The position numbers were made by a program, and so were the translations under genes. 64,000 nucleotides of DNA from Citreimonas salinaria (lineage in GTDB: Bacteria; Pseudomonadota; Alphaproteobacteria; Rhodobacterales; Rhodobacteraceae), in the NCBI RefSeq assembly GCF_900107235.1, contig NZ_FNPF01000007.1:110755-174754 (forward strand). The letters are read 5' to 3'. This document shows, piece by piece, positions 1-10,386 of this stretch; positions within the stretch are counted from its first letter, which is position 1, and each line of letters opens with the position of its first letter. Below the pieces are notes generated by a model that was not told where the DNA came from, made no database searches, and was given only the letters and a program-made list of their open reading frames with translations.

Positions 1-1410
<1,410 letters not shown>

Positions 1411-1447
1411 CGCCGGCACGGCGCTCTGGACGCGACACGCATGATGA

Positions 1448-1470
1448 GGGGCCCCGCGCGGGGCCCCTTT
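1448..1470 (+). terminator. Intrinsic terminator of rpoD
   Basis: A perfect 8-bp GC stem (GGGGCCCC / GGGGCCCC) with a GCGC loop is followed by TTT, 38 bp after the rpoD stop codon. It is the expected end of the rpoD transcript. Confidence 0.85.
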
Positions 1471-1665
1471 GTCGTTCCGGGTCTTTCGTGCCGCACGCGC
1501 CCGCCGCGCCGGATCGGCTTGCGGTTTCGTGCCCCGGCCGCCCGCCATCGCACGCCTGCCCGTTTCGCACGCACAGGCGAACCGCAGACGCCTGTGGCAT
1601 CCGTTACAATTTGACTCGAATCGCGCTCTTCGGCTTAGTGGAGGGGCACACCGGGGTGTGGCGCC

Positions 1666-1839
1666 ATGACGGTACGCTTGTTCAGATGTGATGAATGTGG
1701 CCATCGGATGCGGTTGGGGCGCAATTACTGCGGCCGGTGCTTCGCGGCCAAACCCGTCGCCCAAAGGCCGGCCATGATGAGCCTGTTCGCCATCGTCGTC
1801 GCCGCACTCGCGGCGCTGGCGGTCGTTCGCTTCGTCTGA
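1666..1839 (+). CDS. 57-residue zinc-ribbon membrane microprotein
   Basis: A short gene reading MTVRLFRCDECGHRMRLG..., not recognised as a named family. Residues 8-25 contain CxxC-x10-CxxC (C8, C11, C22, C25), the pattern of a one-knuckle-pair zinc ribbon, surrounded by basic residues. Residues 38-54 are a single hydrophobic helix (LFAIVVAALAALAVV), so the ribbon probably sits on the cytoplasmic face of the membrane. A purine-rich GGAGGGG lies about 20 bp upstream, and the ATG is the first start in the frame. Function is unknown. The tight cysteine spacing and the C-terminal membrane helix argue against a chance ORF. Confidence 0.6.
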   Translation: MTVRLFRCDECGHRMRLGRNYCGRCFAAKPVAQRPAMMSLFAIVVAALAALAVVRFV

Positions 1840-1877
1840 CGAACGCATCCTCGACCGCCCCGCCGGCACCGCTGCCG

Positions 1878-2549
1878 CTAGTCGTTCGGCATGACGAAGA
1901 TTTCCTGCACCGCCGCGCGCTTGTCGGCGTCGAGCGCGAACATGGCTGCGCGCGCGATGTCCTCGGCCTGTAGCTTGTCGGGCTTGGGCTCGTCGAAGAA
2001 GGGCGTGTCCACCATGCCCGGCGCGATCACCGTGCAGCGCCCGCCGAATTCGCGCATCTCCTCGGCCAGGTTGCCGCCGTAGCCGTGCACGAACCACTTC
2101 GACGCGCCATAGACCGAGCCCTTGATGTGTCGCCGGCCGGCCGCGGACCCGGTCAGCAGCAGGTCGCCCTTCGCCTTCCTGAGGTGGGGCATCGCAGCCT
2201 TCGCGGTCCACAGCAGCCCCATTACGTTGACGCGGATCATGTGCTCCCATTCCTCGGGATCCCCAGCCTCGGTACCCGCGGCCGAAAGCCCGGTGCCGGC
2301 GTTGGCGAAGGCCGCGTCGACGCTGCCGAAATGCTCGGCCAGGCGGTCCACCGCCTTCTGCTGCTGCGTGAACTCGGTCGCGTCGCCGGGCAGGGGCAGC
2401 GCCGCGTCGCCCAGCGTTTCCGCCAGATCGGCCAGCTTGGCCTCGGATCGGGCGAAGAGCCCGACGTTCCAGCCCGCCTCGACGGCCGCGTGCGCGGTGG
2501 CGGCGCCAATCCCGCTCGAGGCGCCGGTGATGAAGATCGTCCTGGTCAT
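1878..2549 (-). CDS. Short-chain dehydrogenase/reductase (SDR)
   Basis: NAD(P)-dependent oxidoreductase of the classical SDR family, 223 residues, substrate unknown. The N-terminus MTRTIFITGASSGIGAA carries the TGxxxGIG dinucleotide motif. NAG follows near residue 90, then the catalytic Ser (LLTGSAAG), and YGASK supplies the YxxxK pair. The frame is open much further upstream, but homology begins exactly at this ATG, so it is the chosen start. The gene is convergent with the zinc-ribbon gene and divergent from yjbQ. Confidence 0.88.
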   Translation of the reverse strand: MTRTIFITGASSGIGAATAHAAVEAGWNVGLFARSEAKLADLAETLGDAALPLPGDATEFTQQQKAVDRLAEHFGSVDAAFANAGTGLSAAGTEAGDPEEWEHMIRVNVMGLLWTAKAAMPHLRKAKGDLLLTGSAAGRRHIKGSVYGASKWFVHGYGGNLAEEMREFGGRCTVIAPGMVDTPFFDEPKPDKLQAEDIARAAMFALDADKRAAVQEIFVMPND

Positions 2550-2717
2550 GGTCGTGTCCCGATTACCTGTTGTCCTGGTGCCGCCCGAAAGGGCGCGTCG
2601 CCCCTTCAACCCCCGCCGCATCGCCTTGGTTTCACCGCGCGGCCGGCTGCGGCGTTGCACCGCGCCGACAAGCCGTGCGACAGACGTGTGGCAGGTGCAG
2701 CCGGGGGCAGGGGATTT

Positions 2718-3122
2718 ATGCAGACCACATTCACCATCTCGACCAGCGGGCCGGGCCTGTACGAAATCACCGGCGACGTGGCGGCCTGGGTCCGCGGCAC
2801 CGGGCTGTGCACGCTGTTCATCCGCCACACGTCGGCCAGCCTTCTGATCCAGGAAAACGCCGATCCCGATGTCCGCCGCGACCTGCTGGCCTGGCTGGAC
2901 CGGACCGTGCCGCCGGCGGATCATCCCGACATGGCTTTCGTCATGCATCGCTCCGAAGGTCCCGACGACATGCCCGCGCATATCAAGGCCTCGATCCTGC
3001 CGGTCAGCCTGCAGATCCCCGTGACGCGCGGCACGCTGGCGCTGGGCACCTGGCAGGGCATCTTCCTGGTCGAGCATCGCGCGGCCCCGCATCGCCGGCA
3101 GGTCGTCGCGCACATGGCCTGA
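2718..3122 (+). CDS. yjbQ: YjbQ/UPF0047 family protein
   Basis: Small conserved enzyme-like protein of 134 residues. E. coli YjbQ has a weak thiamine-phosphate-synthase-like activity, but its physiological role is unsettled. The diagnostic blocks LFIRHTSASLLIQENADPDVRRDL and the C-terminal GTWQGIFLVEHRAAPHRRQ are present, including the conserved His and Glu residues of the metal site. The start ATG follows a GGGGGCAGGGG ribosome-binding stretch. It is transcribed alone, divergently from the SDR gene. Confidence 0.9.
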   Translation: MQTTFTISTSGPGLYEITGDVAAWVRGTGLCTLFIRHTSASLLIQENADPDVRRDLLAWLDRTVPPADHPDMAFVMHRSEGPDDMPAHIKASILPVSLQIPVTRGTLALGTWQGIFLVEHRAAPHRRQVVAHMA

Positions 3123-3301
3123 GCGGCGACACCCCCGCGCCGACGCCCGCATCCGCGGCCAGCGCCGCCCGCGAATCCGCATCTGGGGCCGGGAAATCGG
3201 CTCTACCCAAAACCTGCGGGGTTGCCTATAGTTCCTGTGGATAAGCGGGCCGAACCCCGCAACCACGCCCATGAGCAGTCACGAACGAGGGGACCGGCCG
3301 A

Positions 3302-3775
3302 ATGCGCTGCCCGTTTTGCGGAAGCATAGACACCCAGGTCAAGGATTCACGCCCGGCCGAAGACCACGTCTCGATCCGGCGGCGGCGCTTCTGCCCGGCC
3401 TGCGGCGGACGGTTCACCACCTACGAACGCGTGCAGCTGCGCGACCTCGTGGTGGTGAAATCCAATGGCCGGCGCGAAGACTTCGACCGCGACAAGCTGG
3501 AACGCTCGATCCGGATTGCGCTGCAGAAACGCCCCATCGAGCCCGAGCGCATGGACCAGATGATCTCGGGCATCGTGCGGCGGCTTGAATCGATGGGCGA
3601 GACCGACATCCCCTCGAAGCTGATCGGCGAGATCGTGATGGAGGCGCTCGCCCGGATCGACACCGTCGCCTACGTGCGCTTCGCCAGCGTCTACAAGAAC
3701 TTCCAGGCCGCGGACGATTTCGACCGCTTCGTCAGCGAATTGCGGCCCCAGCCCGGCGCGCCGGGCGACAAGTGA
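3302..3775 (+). CDS. nrdR: Transcriptional repressor NrdR
   Basis: ATP/dATP-sensing repressor of ribonucleotide reductase genes, 157 residues, the family's usual length. The N-terminal zinc ribbon uses C3-x2-C6 and C31-x2-C34, with the basic [15 protein letters not shown] segment between the pairs. The ATP-cone domain follows ([20 protein letters not shown]). The last bases overlap the ribD start (GTGA), so nrdR and ribD are translationally coupled, a linkage common in many bacteria. Confidence 0.97.
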   Translation: MRCPFCGSIDTQVKDSRPAEDHVSIRRRRFCPACGGRFTTYERVQLRDLVVVKSNGRREDFDRDKLERSIRIALQKRPIEPERMDQMISGIVRRLESMGETDIPSKLIGEIVMEALARIDTVAYVRFASVYKNFQAADDFDRFVSELRPQPGAPGDK

Positions 3776-4881
3776 CCGCCGCCGCGACGGCCGAAGACGC
3801 CCGCCACATGGCCCACGCGCTGGCGCTGGGCCGGCGGACGCGCGGCCAGTGCTGGCCCAACCCCGCCGTCGGCTGCGTCATCGTCCGTGACAACCGCATC
3901 GTCGGCCGCGGCTGGACGCAACCGGGCGGCCGCCCCCACGCCGAGACCGAGGCGCTGCGCATGGCAGGCCCCGCGGCGCGCGGCGCCACCGCCTATGTCA
4001 CGTTGGAACCCTGCTCGCATCACGGCCGGACGCCGCCCTGCGCCGACGCGCTGGTCGAGGTCGGTATCGCCCGCGTCGTCGCAGCCATCGGTGACCGCGA
4101 CCCCCGCGTCTCGGGCGCGGGCTTCGCCCGCCTGCGCGAGGCCGGGATCGAGGTCGTGACGGACGTGCTGGCAGAACAGGCGCAGGACGACCTTGGCGGC
4201 TTCTTCCTGCGCATCGACCAGGGCCGGCCCTGGCTGACCCTGAAACTCGCGCTCAGCCTCGACGGTCGCATCGCCACCGCGACGGGCGAAAGCCGCTGGA
4301 TCACCGGGCCCGAGGCGCGCCGCGCCGTGCACGCCCTGCGCGCCAGCCACGACGCGGTGATGGTCGGCGCCGGCACCGCGCGCGCCGACGACCCGGCGCT
4401 GACGGTGCGCGGCTTCGGCGACCGCCGCCAGCCGGTCCGCGTTGCCGTCTCGCGCCATCTCGACCTGCCGCTGATGGGCCAGCTTGCCCGCACCGCGCGC
4501 GAGGTGCCCGTCTGGGTCTGTCACGGCGCCGACGTGACCGCCCCGCTACGCGAGGCCTGGACCGGTCTCGGCGCGCGACTGCTGCCCTGCGCGGTCACCG
4601 CCGGCCGGGTCGATCCGCTGGCGGTACTTCAGGCCCTGGGGGCCGAAGGCATCACCCGAGTCTTCTGCGAGGGCGGCGGACAGCTGGCGGCCTCGCTGCT
4701 GGCCGCCGACCTGGTGGACGAGCTTCAGGTCTTCGGCGCGGGCCTCGCGCTGGGGGCCGAAGGTCAGCCCGGATTGGGCGCGCTCGGGATCGAGCGGCTG
4801 GCCGAGGCGCCGCGTTTCCGATTGCGCGCGCTGGACGCGGTGGGCGGCGACACGCGGCAGGTCTGGCGGCGCGCCGCGTAG
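3772..4881 (+). CDS. ribD: Bifunctional riboflavin biosynthesis deaminase/reductase RibD
   Basis: Catalyses the second and third steps of riboflavin synthesis, deaminating and then reducing the pyrimidine intermediate made from GTP. The deaminase domain (residues 1-145) has the zinc site H56-A-E58 and [11 protein letters not shown] (C81, C90). The reductase domain follows ([25 protein letters not shown]... to [14 protein letters not shown]). Length is 369 residues, normal for RibD. The GTG start overlaps the nrdR stop by 4 bases. The next pathway gene, ribE, lies 4.7 kb away beyond a capsule block on the other strand. Confidence 0.97.
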   Translation: MTAAATAEDARHMAHALALGRRTRGQCWPNPAVGCVIVRDNRIVGRGWTQPGGRPHAETEALRMAGPAARGATAYVTLEPCSHHGRTPPCADALVEVGIARVVAAIGDRDPRVSGAGFARLREAGIEVVTDVLAEQAQDDLGGFFLRIDQGRPWLTLKLALSLDGRIATATGESRWITGPEARRAVHALRASHDAVMVGAGTARADDPALTVRGFGDRRQPVRVAVSRHLDLPLMGQLARTAREVPVWVCHGADVTAPLREAWTGLGARLLPCAVTAGRVDPLAVLQALGAEGITRVFCEGGGQLAASLLAADLVDELQVFGAGLALGAEGQPGLGALGIERLAEAPRFRLRALDAVGGDTRQVWRRAA

Positions 4882-4885
4882 GCGG

Positions 4886-6856
4886 TCAGCGCCACAGCGA
4901 CGCCCGCGACGCCAGCAGGCCCTGCGCCTTCGACAGCACGCGCACCACCGGTCCACGCGGCAGGGCGTGCCCCGACTCCAGCCGCTCCAGCGCCACCTCG
5001 ACCGGGCAGGCCAGGCCCGTCACCGGGTCGCGGTAGCGCGGATATGCGACCAGCGTCGCGTGGACGAGGGCCACAACGTCGGAGCGCGGCCCGGCCAGGC
5101 GCCGCGCGGGCACCGGCCCCAGGTCCCGCGTCAGCCCCCAGCCCGCGTAGAACGGCGCGCCCAGCGTGGTCACCGCGACGCCACGCAACAGCGCCTCGAA
5201 CCCCGTCAGCGAGGTCATCGTCCAGACCTCGTCCACCGCCTCCAGCAGCGGCGCGATCGCCGTCCCGGCCAGCACCGCGTCGGCCCATCGCTCGGGCGCC
5301 TCGGCCCGCCCCGCGCGCAGCCCGGCTTCCACGTCCGGGTGCGGCTTGTACAGCAGCACCGCGTCCGGGCGTTCGGCGCGCGCCCGTTGCAGCAGCGCCG
5401 CGTTGGTCCGGACCTCCGGGCTTCCCAGCCTGATCGAGGCATCATCCTCGACCTGGCCGACGACCAGCACGCGCCGACCCTCCGGCAGGTCCGGCACCGC
5501 GCCACCCAGATTGTATTTCGACAGCCCGCCGGCGCGGATGCGCGCGATCACCCGCTCGGCCCGCAGCCTTTCGTCCTCGCGCAGCCCGTGGCTCTCCGCG
5601 ATCAGCCGCTCCAGCCCCGAGGGGCGGGTCGGATCGTAGTAGATCCCCCGACCGTCCAGCACCAGCGACAGCGGCGGCACCAGCTGCGCGCCGAGGCCGC
5701 GCGAGCGCAGGAACCCGTCCTCGACCTGCACCGCGTCCTCGGCCGGTGCCTTGCCGGCCCAAGCCATGCGGCGGCGGCCGGTGCTCGCGGACACGCGTCT
5801 CGCCTTGTCGGGGTTCTCGGTGAACACCACGCGTCGCGTCGCGCCAAAGAAGCCCTGCATCGGCTTGCGCTTCCACAGCCGCATTCCGGTGGCGACCCAG
5901 CCCGCGCGATCCTCGCGCCAGGCGCGGGCCTGCGCCTCGATCGCGTCCAGCGCCTGCTCGAACGTCGCCGGCCGGTCGCGGTAGGGGTCGTGCCAGTACG
6001 GGTAGAGGATCATCGCCGCGGCGAACAGCTGCGCGCGGGTCAGGGTGCGGGCGCGGCGGGGCAGGGTGGTCTCGTCCGCGCTCAGGCCCCAGCCGGCGTA
6101 GAACGGCGTGCCGAAGACGCGCGGGCGGTGCCCCGCCAGGATCGCCTCGAACCCCATCTGCGACGAAACGGTATAGACCGCGGTCGCCCCCTCCAGCAGC
6201 GCCCAGGGCGACACGGGCGCGTCGTTCAGCGTGATCCCCTCGGTGCAGTCGGCCGGCGTAAAGTGCCCGGGCCGCAGGCCCCGCGCGGTCTCGGGGTGGG
6301 TGCGCAGCACGATCCGCGCGCCGGGGTTCTCCTGCCGCGCGAAGGTCAGCATCTCGAGGAACCGCGCCCGGTCCGCGCCGCTGGCCGTGACCGAGGCATC
6401 GCCGCGCACCTGGTCCACCACCAGCACGTAGCCCGGCGCCGGCGGCTCGATGTCCGGCAGCGTCGCGGAGTACTTGGACAGGTGCGATGTCTGCATCCGC
6501 GCGATCCCGGCCCGCGCGCGCGCCAGCAGCGCGTGGTCGTCCAGCGGATCGGTCGCCAGCAGCACCTCGAGATCCGATGGCCGGGCGGCATCGAAATGCA
6601 CGCCCCGGCGGTCGATCAGCAGCCCGATCGGCGGCTCTCCGACGCGGCCCGGATGCAGCGAGCGCAGGAACGCGTCCTCGATCCGCACCAGCGCGGCGCC
6701 GGTGCGCCGGGCCAGCGCCGCGCCGCGATGCGCCGTGGGCGAGGCGCCCCAGATGCCCACGTGTCCCTCCGGCCCGGGCAGGCCCAGCGCCACCTGCCAG
6801 CCCGCGTGGCGCAGCATCCGCCGCATGCCCGGCCGCAGGAACCCGCCGTTGCACAC
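4886..6856 (-). CDS. kpsC: Capsule polysaccharide Kdo-linker glycosyltransferase KpsC
   Basis: Cytoplasmic enzyme that builds the beta-Kdo linker on the lipid anchor of ABC-transporter-dependent capsules. It is 656 residues from the chosen GTG. Two homologous halves are visible: EDAFLRS (60-66) matches EDGFLRS (379-385), HLSKYS matches GLSKYN, and GFEA...PFYAGWGL occurs at 235-258 and 552-575. This is the duplicated glycosyltransferase design known for KpsC. The start is uncertain: a TTG at 6919, 5 bases after the exporter stop, would add 21 residues, while the GTG sits just before the conserved NGGFL block. It is the third gene of a kpsS-exporter-kpsC unit and converges on ribD. Confidence 0.88.
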   Translation of the reverse strand: MCNGGFLRPGMRRMLRHAGWQVALGLPGPEGHVGIWGASPTAHRGAALARRTGAALVRIEDAFLRSLHPGRVGEPPIGLLIDRRGVHFDAARPSDLEVLLATDPLDDHALLARARAGIARMQTSHLSKYSATLPDIEPPAPGYVLVVDQVRGDASVTASGADRARFLEMLTFARQENPGARIVLRTHPETARGLRPGHFTPADCTEGITLNDAPVSPWALLEGATAVYTVSSQMGFEAILAGHRPRVFGTPFYAGWGLSADETTLPRRARTLTRAQLFAAAMILYPYWHDPYRDRPATFEQALDAIEAQARAWREDRAGWVATGMRLWKRKPMQGFFGATRRVVFTENPDKARRVSASTGRRRMAWAGKAPAEDAVQVEDGFLRSRGLGAQLVPPLSLVLDGRGIYYDPTRPSGLERLIAESHGLREDERLRAERVIARIRAGGLSKYNLGGAVPDLPEGRRVLVVGQVEDDASIRLGSPEVRTNAALLQRARAERPDAVLLYKPHPDVEAGLRAGRAEAPERWADAVLAGTAIAPLLEAVDEVWTMTSLTGFEALLRGVAVTTLGAPFYAGWGLTRDLGPVPARRLAGPRSDVVALVHATLVAYPRYRDPVTGLACPVEVALERLESGHALPRGPVVRVLSKAQGLLASRASLWR

Positions 6857-6924
6857 GTGAAGGCGCCGGAGGATTTCTCCCCCGGCGCGGCCCTGTCCCT
6901 CGTTGTCGTTATGGCTCAAGGGCC

Positions 6925-8073
6925 TCAGCCACCGGTGCCCAGCGTGCTGGTGGCGTCCGCGATCGCGGCCGCCGATCCCAGCGATCCGGTCAGCGCGGCG
7001 ATGGTGCGGTCCCACTGGGTGAACGGCGCCTCGGTGACGTAAAGCGTGTCCTGGTCGCGCACCGCGAAATCGCGCGCCATGAACATCCCGTTCGGGCGCG
7101 TCAGGTCCAGCACGTAGACCATGCGCTGCGCGCCCACCAGGTCGTCGCGGCCCAGCACCTGGTTGGCGATCTCGGCCGGTTCGTTGCGCAGGATGAAGAC
7201 GCCCGTCGGATCCGCCGCCGTGGGCACCAGCCCGCCGACCTGCGCGATCGCCTCGATCGCCGACAGGGTCTGCGTCTCGAAGGGCACGCGCGCCTGCGTG
7301 CCGGTGGCGCCAAGCGCGGTGAAGGCGCGGCTGTCCTCCTCGACCAGGATGCGGTCGTCGCCGCGCAGCGCGATGTCGAAGCCCGGGTTCTCGTAGAGAT
7401 CCTCGAACCAGACGCGGCTGCGGCGGTCGCCCCGCACCACGGTGATCTGCGCGATGCCGGGCTCGATCGTGATGCCGCCGGCGCGCGCCAGCATCGACGA
7501 CAGCGTGCGCGTCGGCCGCTCGATCGCGTAGACGCCCTGGCCGCCCACCGCGCCCACCAGGCTCACGGTCGAGCCGTCGCCCGCCAGCCTGCGCACCTGC
7601 ACCTGCGGGTCGGGGGTCTGGTCGTCCAGCCGGTCGGTGATGATCTCGCGGATGCGCTCGGGCGTGTTGCCGGCGGCGCGGATGCGGCCCGCGTAGGGCA
7701 CGAAGACGAAGCCGTCGCCGTCGACCTGCACCTCTTCCAGCACGGTCGAGTTCGTCGCCTCGGCCGCCAGCAGGCCGTCATCGACGTTTTCCCAGATCGT
7801 CAGGCCCAGCGTGTCCCCGGCGCGGATCGTGTCCGATCCCAGAAGCCCCGCATTGCGGAAATCGTCGGTGAAGCCCAGCGCCGGCATCACCGCCGTCGCG
7901 CGCGTCACCCGGTCGTTCACCGCCACCACGAAGGCGTCGCCCTCGCGCTGGACCGAGCCGGCGTAGATTTCGTTCTTCGTCGGACCCACGCGAGGAAGAC
8001 CGCAGGATGCCACGACGGCAAGTGCGGCCAGAAGCGCCACCGCGCGCGCCGGGCGGCTTGAGGATTGTATCAC
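6925..8073 (-). CDS. Polysaccharide export outer-membrane lipoprotein (Wza/KpsD type)
   Basis: Periplasmic/outer-membrane channel component for capsule export, 382 residues. A GTG start preceded by GAGGAG at 8 bases gives a lipoprotein signal ending VVASC, with C24 as the lipidated residue. The Poly_export domain (LGLTIWENVDDGLL...VDGDGFVFVPYAGRIRAAGNTPERIREII) is followed by SLBB-like segments (VSLVGAVGGQGVYAI; ARVPFETQTLSAIEAIAQVGG). It lies between kpsS and kpsC. The inner-membrane ABC parts (KpsM/KpsT/KpsE) are not in this window. Confidence 0.9.
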   Translation of the reverse strand: MIQSSSRPARAVALLAALAVVASCGLPRVGPTKNEIYAGSVQREGDAFVVAVNDRVTRATAVMPALGFTDDFRNAGLLGSDTIRAGDTLGLTIWENVDDGLLAAEATNSTVLEEVQVDGDGFVFVPYAGRIRAAGNTPERIREIITDRLDDQTPDPQVQVRRLAGDGSTVSLVGAVGGQGVYAIERPTRTLSSMLARAGGITIEPGIAQITVVRGDRRSRVWFEDLYENPGFDIALRGDDRILVEEDSRAFTALGATGTQARVPFETQTLSAIEAIAQVGGLVPTAADPTGVFILRNEPAEIANQVLGRDDLVGAQRMVYVLDLTRPNGMFMARDFAVRDQDTLYVTEAPFTQWDRTIAALTGSLGSAAAIADATSTLGTGG

Positions 8074-8229
8074 TGCTCGGTCTCCTCGACCTTGTCCTCC
8101 GGCCCGGGCTGATCGACGGTCCGGACGTGTCTTGCCTTGCCTCCGGGGCGGGCCGTTTGCCGGCTCTTGCCCGTGATCCGGCAAGCGTAGCGCGCAATCC
8201 GTTGAAAAACCAGCACGTCCTCCGGCGCC

Positions 8230-9525
8230 TCAGCCAACCGCGTGCAACTGTTGCCGAGGGGCCGCGGTGCCGCGCGACAGCGCGTCGTAGGGATCGTCGG
8301 GTGCCAGCATCATGTCGACCACCTGCCGCAGCAATTGCCGCCGCCCGCGGGCCGAGTAGAAGCCGCCCGCCACCTGCGAGGTTTCCAGCAGGTAGCGGCG
8401 GTAATCCTTGTACGCGCGCATGTCCGGCCGGCTGGGGGCCGCGAAGAACTCGGCCAGCGGCTGGGTCGAGACGAAGTCGGGCTTGGCATAGACCGCGTCG
8501 CCGAACACCTTCAGCGGCATCCCGCGCCACAGCACCTGCTGCCCGGCGGTCGAGTTCACCGTCACCGCGCTGCGCGCATCGCCCAGAAGCTGCGCCAGCT
8601 TGCCGCCGCGCACGTAGTGCACCCGCGCGGCCACGCCATGCGCGCGGCCCGCGCGCCGGATCGCGCCGGGGATGTCCACGCGGCCGTCCTCCAGCGGATG
8701 CGCCTTGAACACCACGTGATGGTGCCCGGGCGCGCCCGCCGCAAAGCCCGCGATCACCGTGTCGACGAAATCCGCCATCGTCGCGAAGCCCGAGTGTTGC
8801 CGGAAGCTGCTGTCATGCTCCAGCTGCAGCAGCGCCATGTGATAGGGAAAGCCGCCGAAGCGGATCCGCGCGGTGGCCGCCATCCGCTGCAGCCGGGTGA
8901 CTGGCATCAGCAGCAGCCGCCGCAGGTACAGCCGGAACTCCTGCATGACGGTCGCGTCGCGATGCGACCGGAACCCCCGATAGCCGCCATTCGCCAGCAT
9001 CACCAGGCCGTGGTACAGCGCGCCGTAGAAGATGTGCTGGCGCATGTCGCCCCAATGCCCCGGCGGCAGCGGCGCCTCGAGATCGCAGTTCTCCAGCGCG
9101 CGGCGCATCTCGTCCACGTCCGTGCGCATCAGCCGCGAATGGCCGTTCGACCCGCCGCGCTCGTAGGTGACCCAGTAGGGGCGAAGATAGCCTTCCTCGA
9201 AGACGTGCACGGCGATCCCGCGCGCGCGCGCCCGCACGATCGCCGTGGCGTGACAGGGGCGCACGTCGCCGTACAGCACCAGGTCGGTCACGCGCTTGTC
9301 GGTCAGGATGCCGTCCAGCGTGCCGGGCCAATCCTCCGGATCGCCGCGATAGGCGATGTAGCGGCGCCGATCACGCCAGAAGGCGCTGTCCCCGGCGTTG
9401 AAGCCCACGCGCCACACCTCGGCCCCCGCGCGCCGCAGCATCCGGCCCAGGCGATCGAAGAACGGACCGTGCGGGCCTTGCAGGAACAGGAAGACGCGGG
9501 GCGACGGGATGGTTGCGCAGGTCAT
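8230..9525 (-). CDS. kpsS: Capsule polysaccharide biosynthesis protein KpsS
   Basis: Kdo transferase that adds the first beta-Kdo residue to the lysophosphatidylglycerol anchor of capsule before KpsC extends it. Length is 431 residues. The N-terminal RVFLFLQGPHGPFFDRLGRML and the C-terminal VVFKAHPLEDGR ... TVNSTAGQQVLWRGMPLKVFGDAVY blocks are characteristic of this glycosyltransferase group. First gene of the capsule unit; its start lies 91 bp from the divergently read ribE. Confidence 0.9.
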   Translation of the reverse strand: MTCATIPSPRVFLFLQGPHGPFFDRLGRMLRRAGAEVWRVGFNAGDSAFWRDRRRYIAYRGDPEDWPGTLDGILTDKRVTDLVLYGDVRPCHATAIVRARARGIAVHVFEEGYLRPYWVTYERGGSNGHSRLMRTDVDEMRRALENCDLEAPLPPGHWGDMRQHIFYGALYHGLVMLANGGYRGFRSHRDATVMQEFRLYLRRLLLMPVTRLQRMAATARIRFGGFPYHMALLQLEHDSSFRQHSGFATMADFVDTVIAGFAAGAPGHHHVVFKAHPLEDGRVDIPGAIRRAGRAHGVAARVHYVRGGKLAQLLGDARSAVTVNSTAGQQVLWRGMPLKVFGDAVYAKPDFVSTQPLAEFFAAPSRPDMRAYKDYRRYLLETSQVAGGFYSARGRRQLLRQVVDMMLAPDDPYDALSRGTAAPRQQLHAVG

Positions 9526-9616
9526 TGGGCCGGTCTATGTGGTTGCGTCGCACGTATCTTTACATCAGCAGACCGGCGAAACTGTGGCCGGAGCGCGTCA
9601 GGACGGGGTCAGCCGC

Positions 9617-10204
9617 ATGTTCACCGGGATCGTCACCGACAAGGGCACCATACGCGGGGTCGAACGCCGCGGCGACATCCGCGCGCGCATCGGCACCGCC
9701 TACGACACGTCCGGCATCCAGATCGGCGCCTCGATCGCCTGCGACGGGGTCTGCCTGACCGCCGTGGCCCTGGGCGAGGGCTGGTTCGACGTCGACGTCT
9801 CGGCCGAGACCGTGTCGAAGACCAACCTCGACACTTGGACCGAGGGCAAGCGCGTGAACCTGGAACGCGCGCTGCGCGTGGGGGATGAACTGGGCGGCCA
9901 CATCGTCTCGGGACACGTGGACGGCGTGGCCGAGATCACCGCCATGCAGGATGAGGGCGACAGCACCCGCGTCACCCTGCGCGCGCCTGACGCGCTCGCG
10001 CGCTTCATCGCGCCCAAGGGCTCGGTCGCGCTGAACGGCACGTCGCTGACCGTGAACGAGGTCGACGGCGCCAGCTTCGGCATCAACTTCATCCCGCACA
10101 CCAAGGCCGTCACCACCTGGGGCGAGGCCTGCGTCGGCGACCGCGTCAACCTCGAGATCGACACGCTAGCCCGCTACGTGGCGCGTCTGGCCGAAAGCGT
10201 CTAG
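9617..10204 (+). CDS. ribE: Riboflavin synthase alpha subunit
   Basis: Converts two 6,7-dimethyl-8-ribityllumazine molecules to riboflavin plus the pyrimidine precursor. The N-terminus MFTGIVTDKGTI is diagnostic. The two lumazine-binding repeats are visible: IGASIACDGVCLTAV ... GGHIVSGHVDG, and KGSVALNGTSLTVNEVDG. Length is 195 residues, as expected. A longer frame upstream is not homologous, so the ATG of MFTGIV was chosen. No FMN riboswitch pattern is seen in the 91 bp ahead of it, and no ribBA or ribH follows. Confidence 0.96.
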   Translation: MFTGIVTDKGTIRGVERRGDIRARIGTAYDTSGIQIGASIACDGVCLTAVALGEGWFDVDVSAETVSKTNLDTWTEGKRVNLERALRVGDELGGHIVSGHVDGVAEITAMQDEGDSTRVTLRAPDALARFIAPKGSVALNGTSLTVNEVDGASFGINFIPHTKAVTTWGEACVGDRVNLEIDTLARYVARLAESV

Positions 10205-10317
10205 ACGACGGCTTCGGCCGAAAGACCAAGGTTTTCCCGGGCTTCTTTGGTCCCAAAGTATCCCGGGGGTGAATTGCTCCGGAGGAGCAAGAGGGGGCAG
10301 CGCGCCCCCCTCCCTTT

Positions 10318-10386
10318 CTAATTCCTTAATGCGTCCCCGTAACCCATTGAAATCGGGTGGGCGCGGTCGTGTCCCATCGTGGGACA
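10318..10386 (+). repeat. Dispersed palindrome-ended repeat, copy A
   Basis: Intergenic element between the convergent genes ribE and the soxT-like gene. It begins near CTAATTCCTTAATGCG, runs through GTAACCCATTGAAAT and ends with the palindrome TGTCCCA-TCG-TGGGACA (10370-10386), directly abutting the stop codon of the soxT-like gene. Copies at 23893-23965 and 53823-53895 keep the same 36-bp distance between the TGAATCCG-like block and the palindrome. Confidence 0.75.

Noticed and set aside
2550..3272. Upstream extension of the SDR frame on the minus strand
   Set aside because: The frame is open, but it is antisense to yjbQ, its composition is arginine/proline-rich nonsense, and SDR homology begins at 2549.
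6857..6919. TTG start for kpsC at 6919
   Set aside because: Possible, since it follows the exporter stop by 5 bases, but TTG is rare and the ribosome-binding site is weak. The GTG at 6856 was preferred and the alternative recorded.
4967..7042. Long plus-strand open frame opposite kpsC
   Set aside because: Arg/Gln/Pro-rich shadow typical of high-GC antisense frames; no motif. The minus frame encodes a clear KpsC.
9526..9616. FMN riboswitch before ribE
   Set aside because: The gap is only 91 bases and lacks the conserved RFN blocks.
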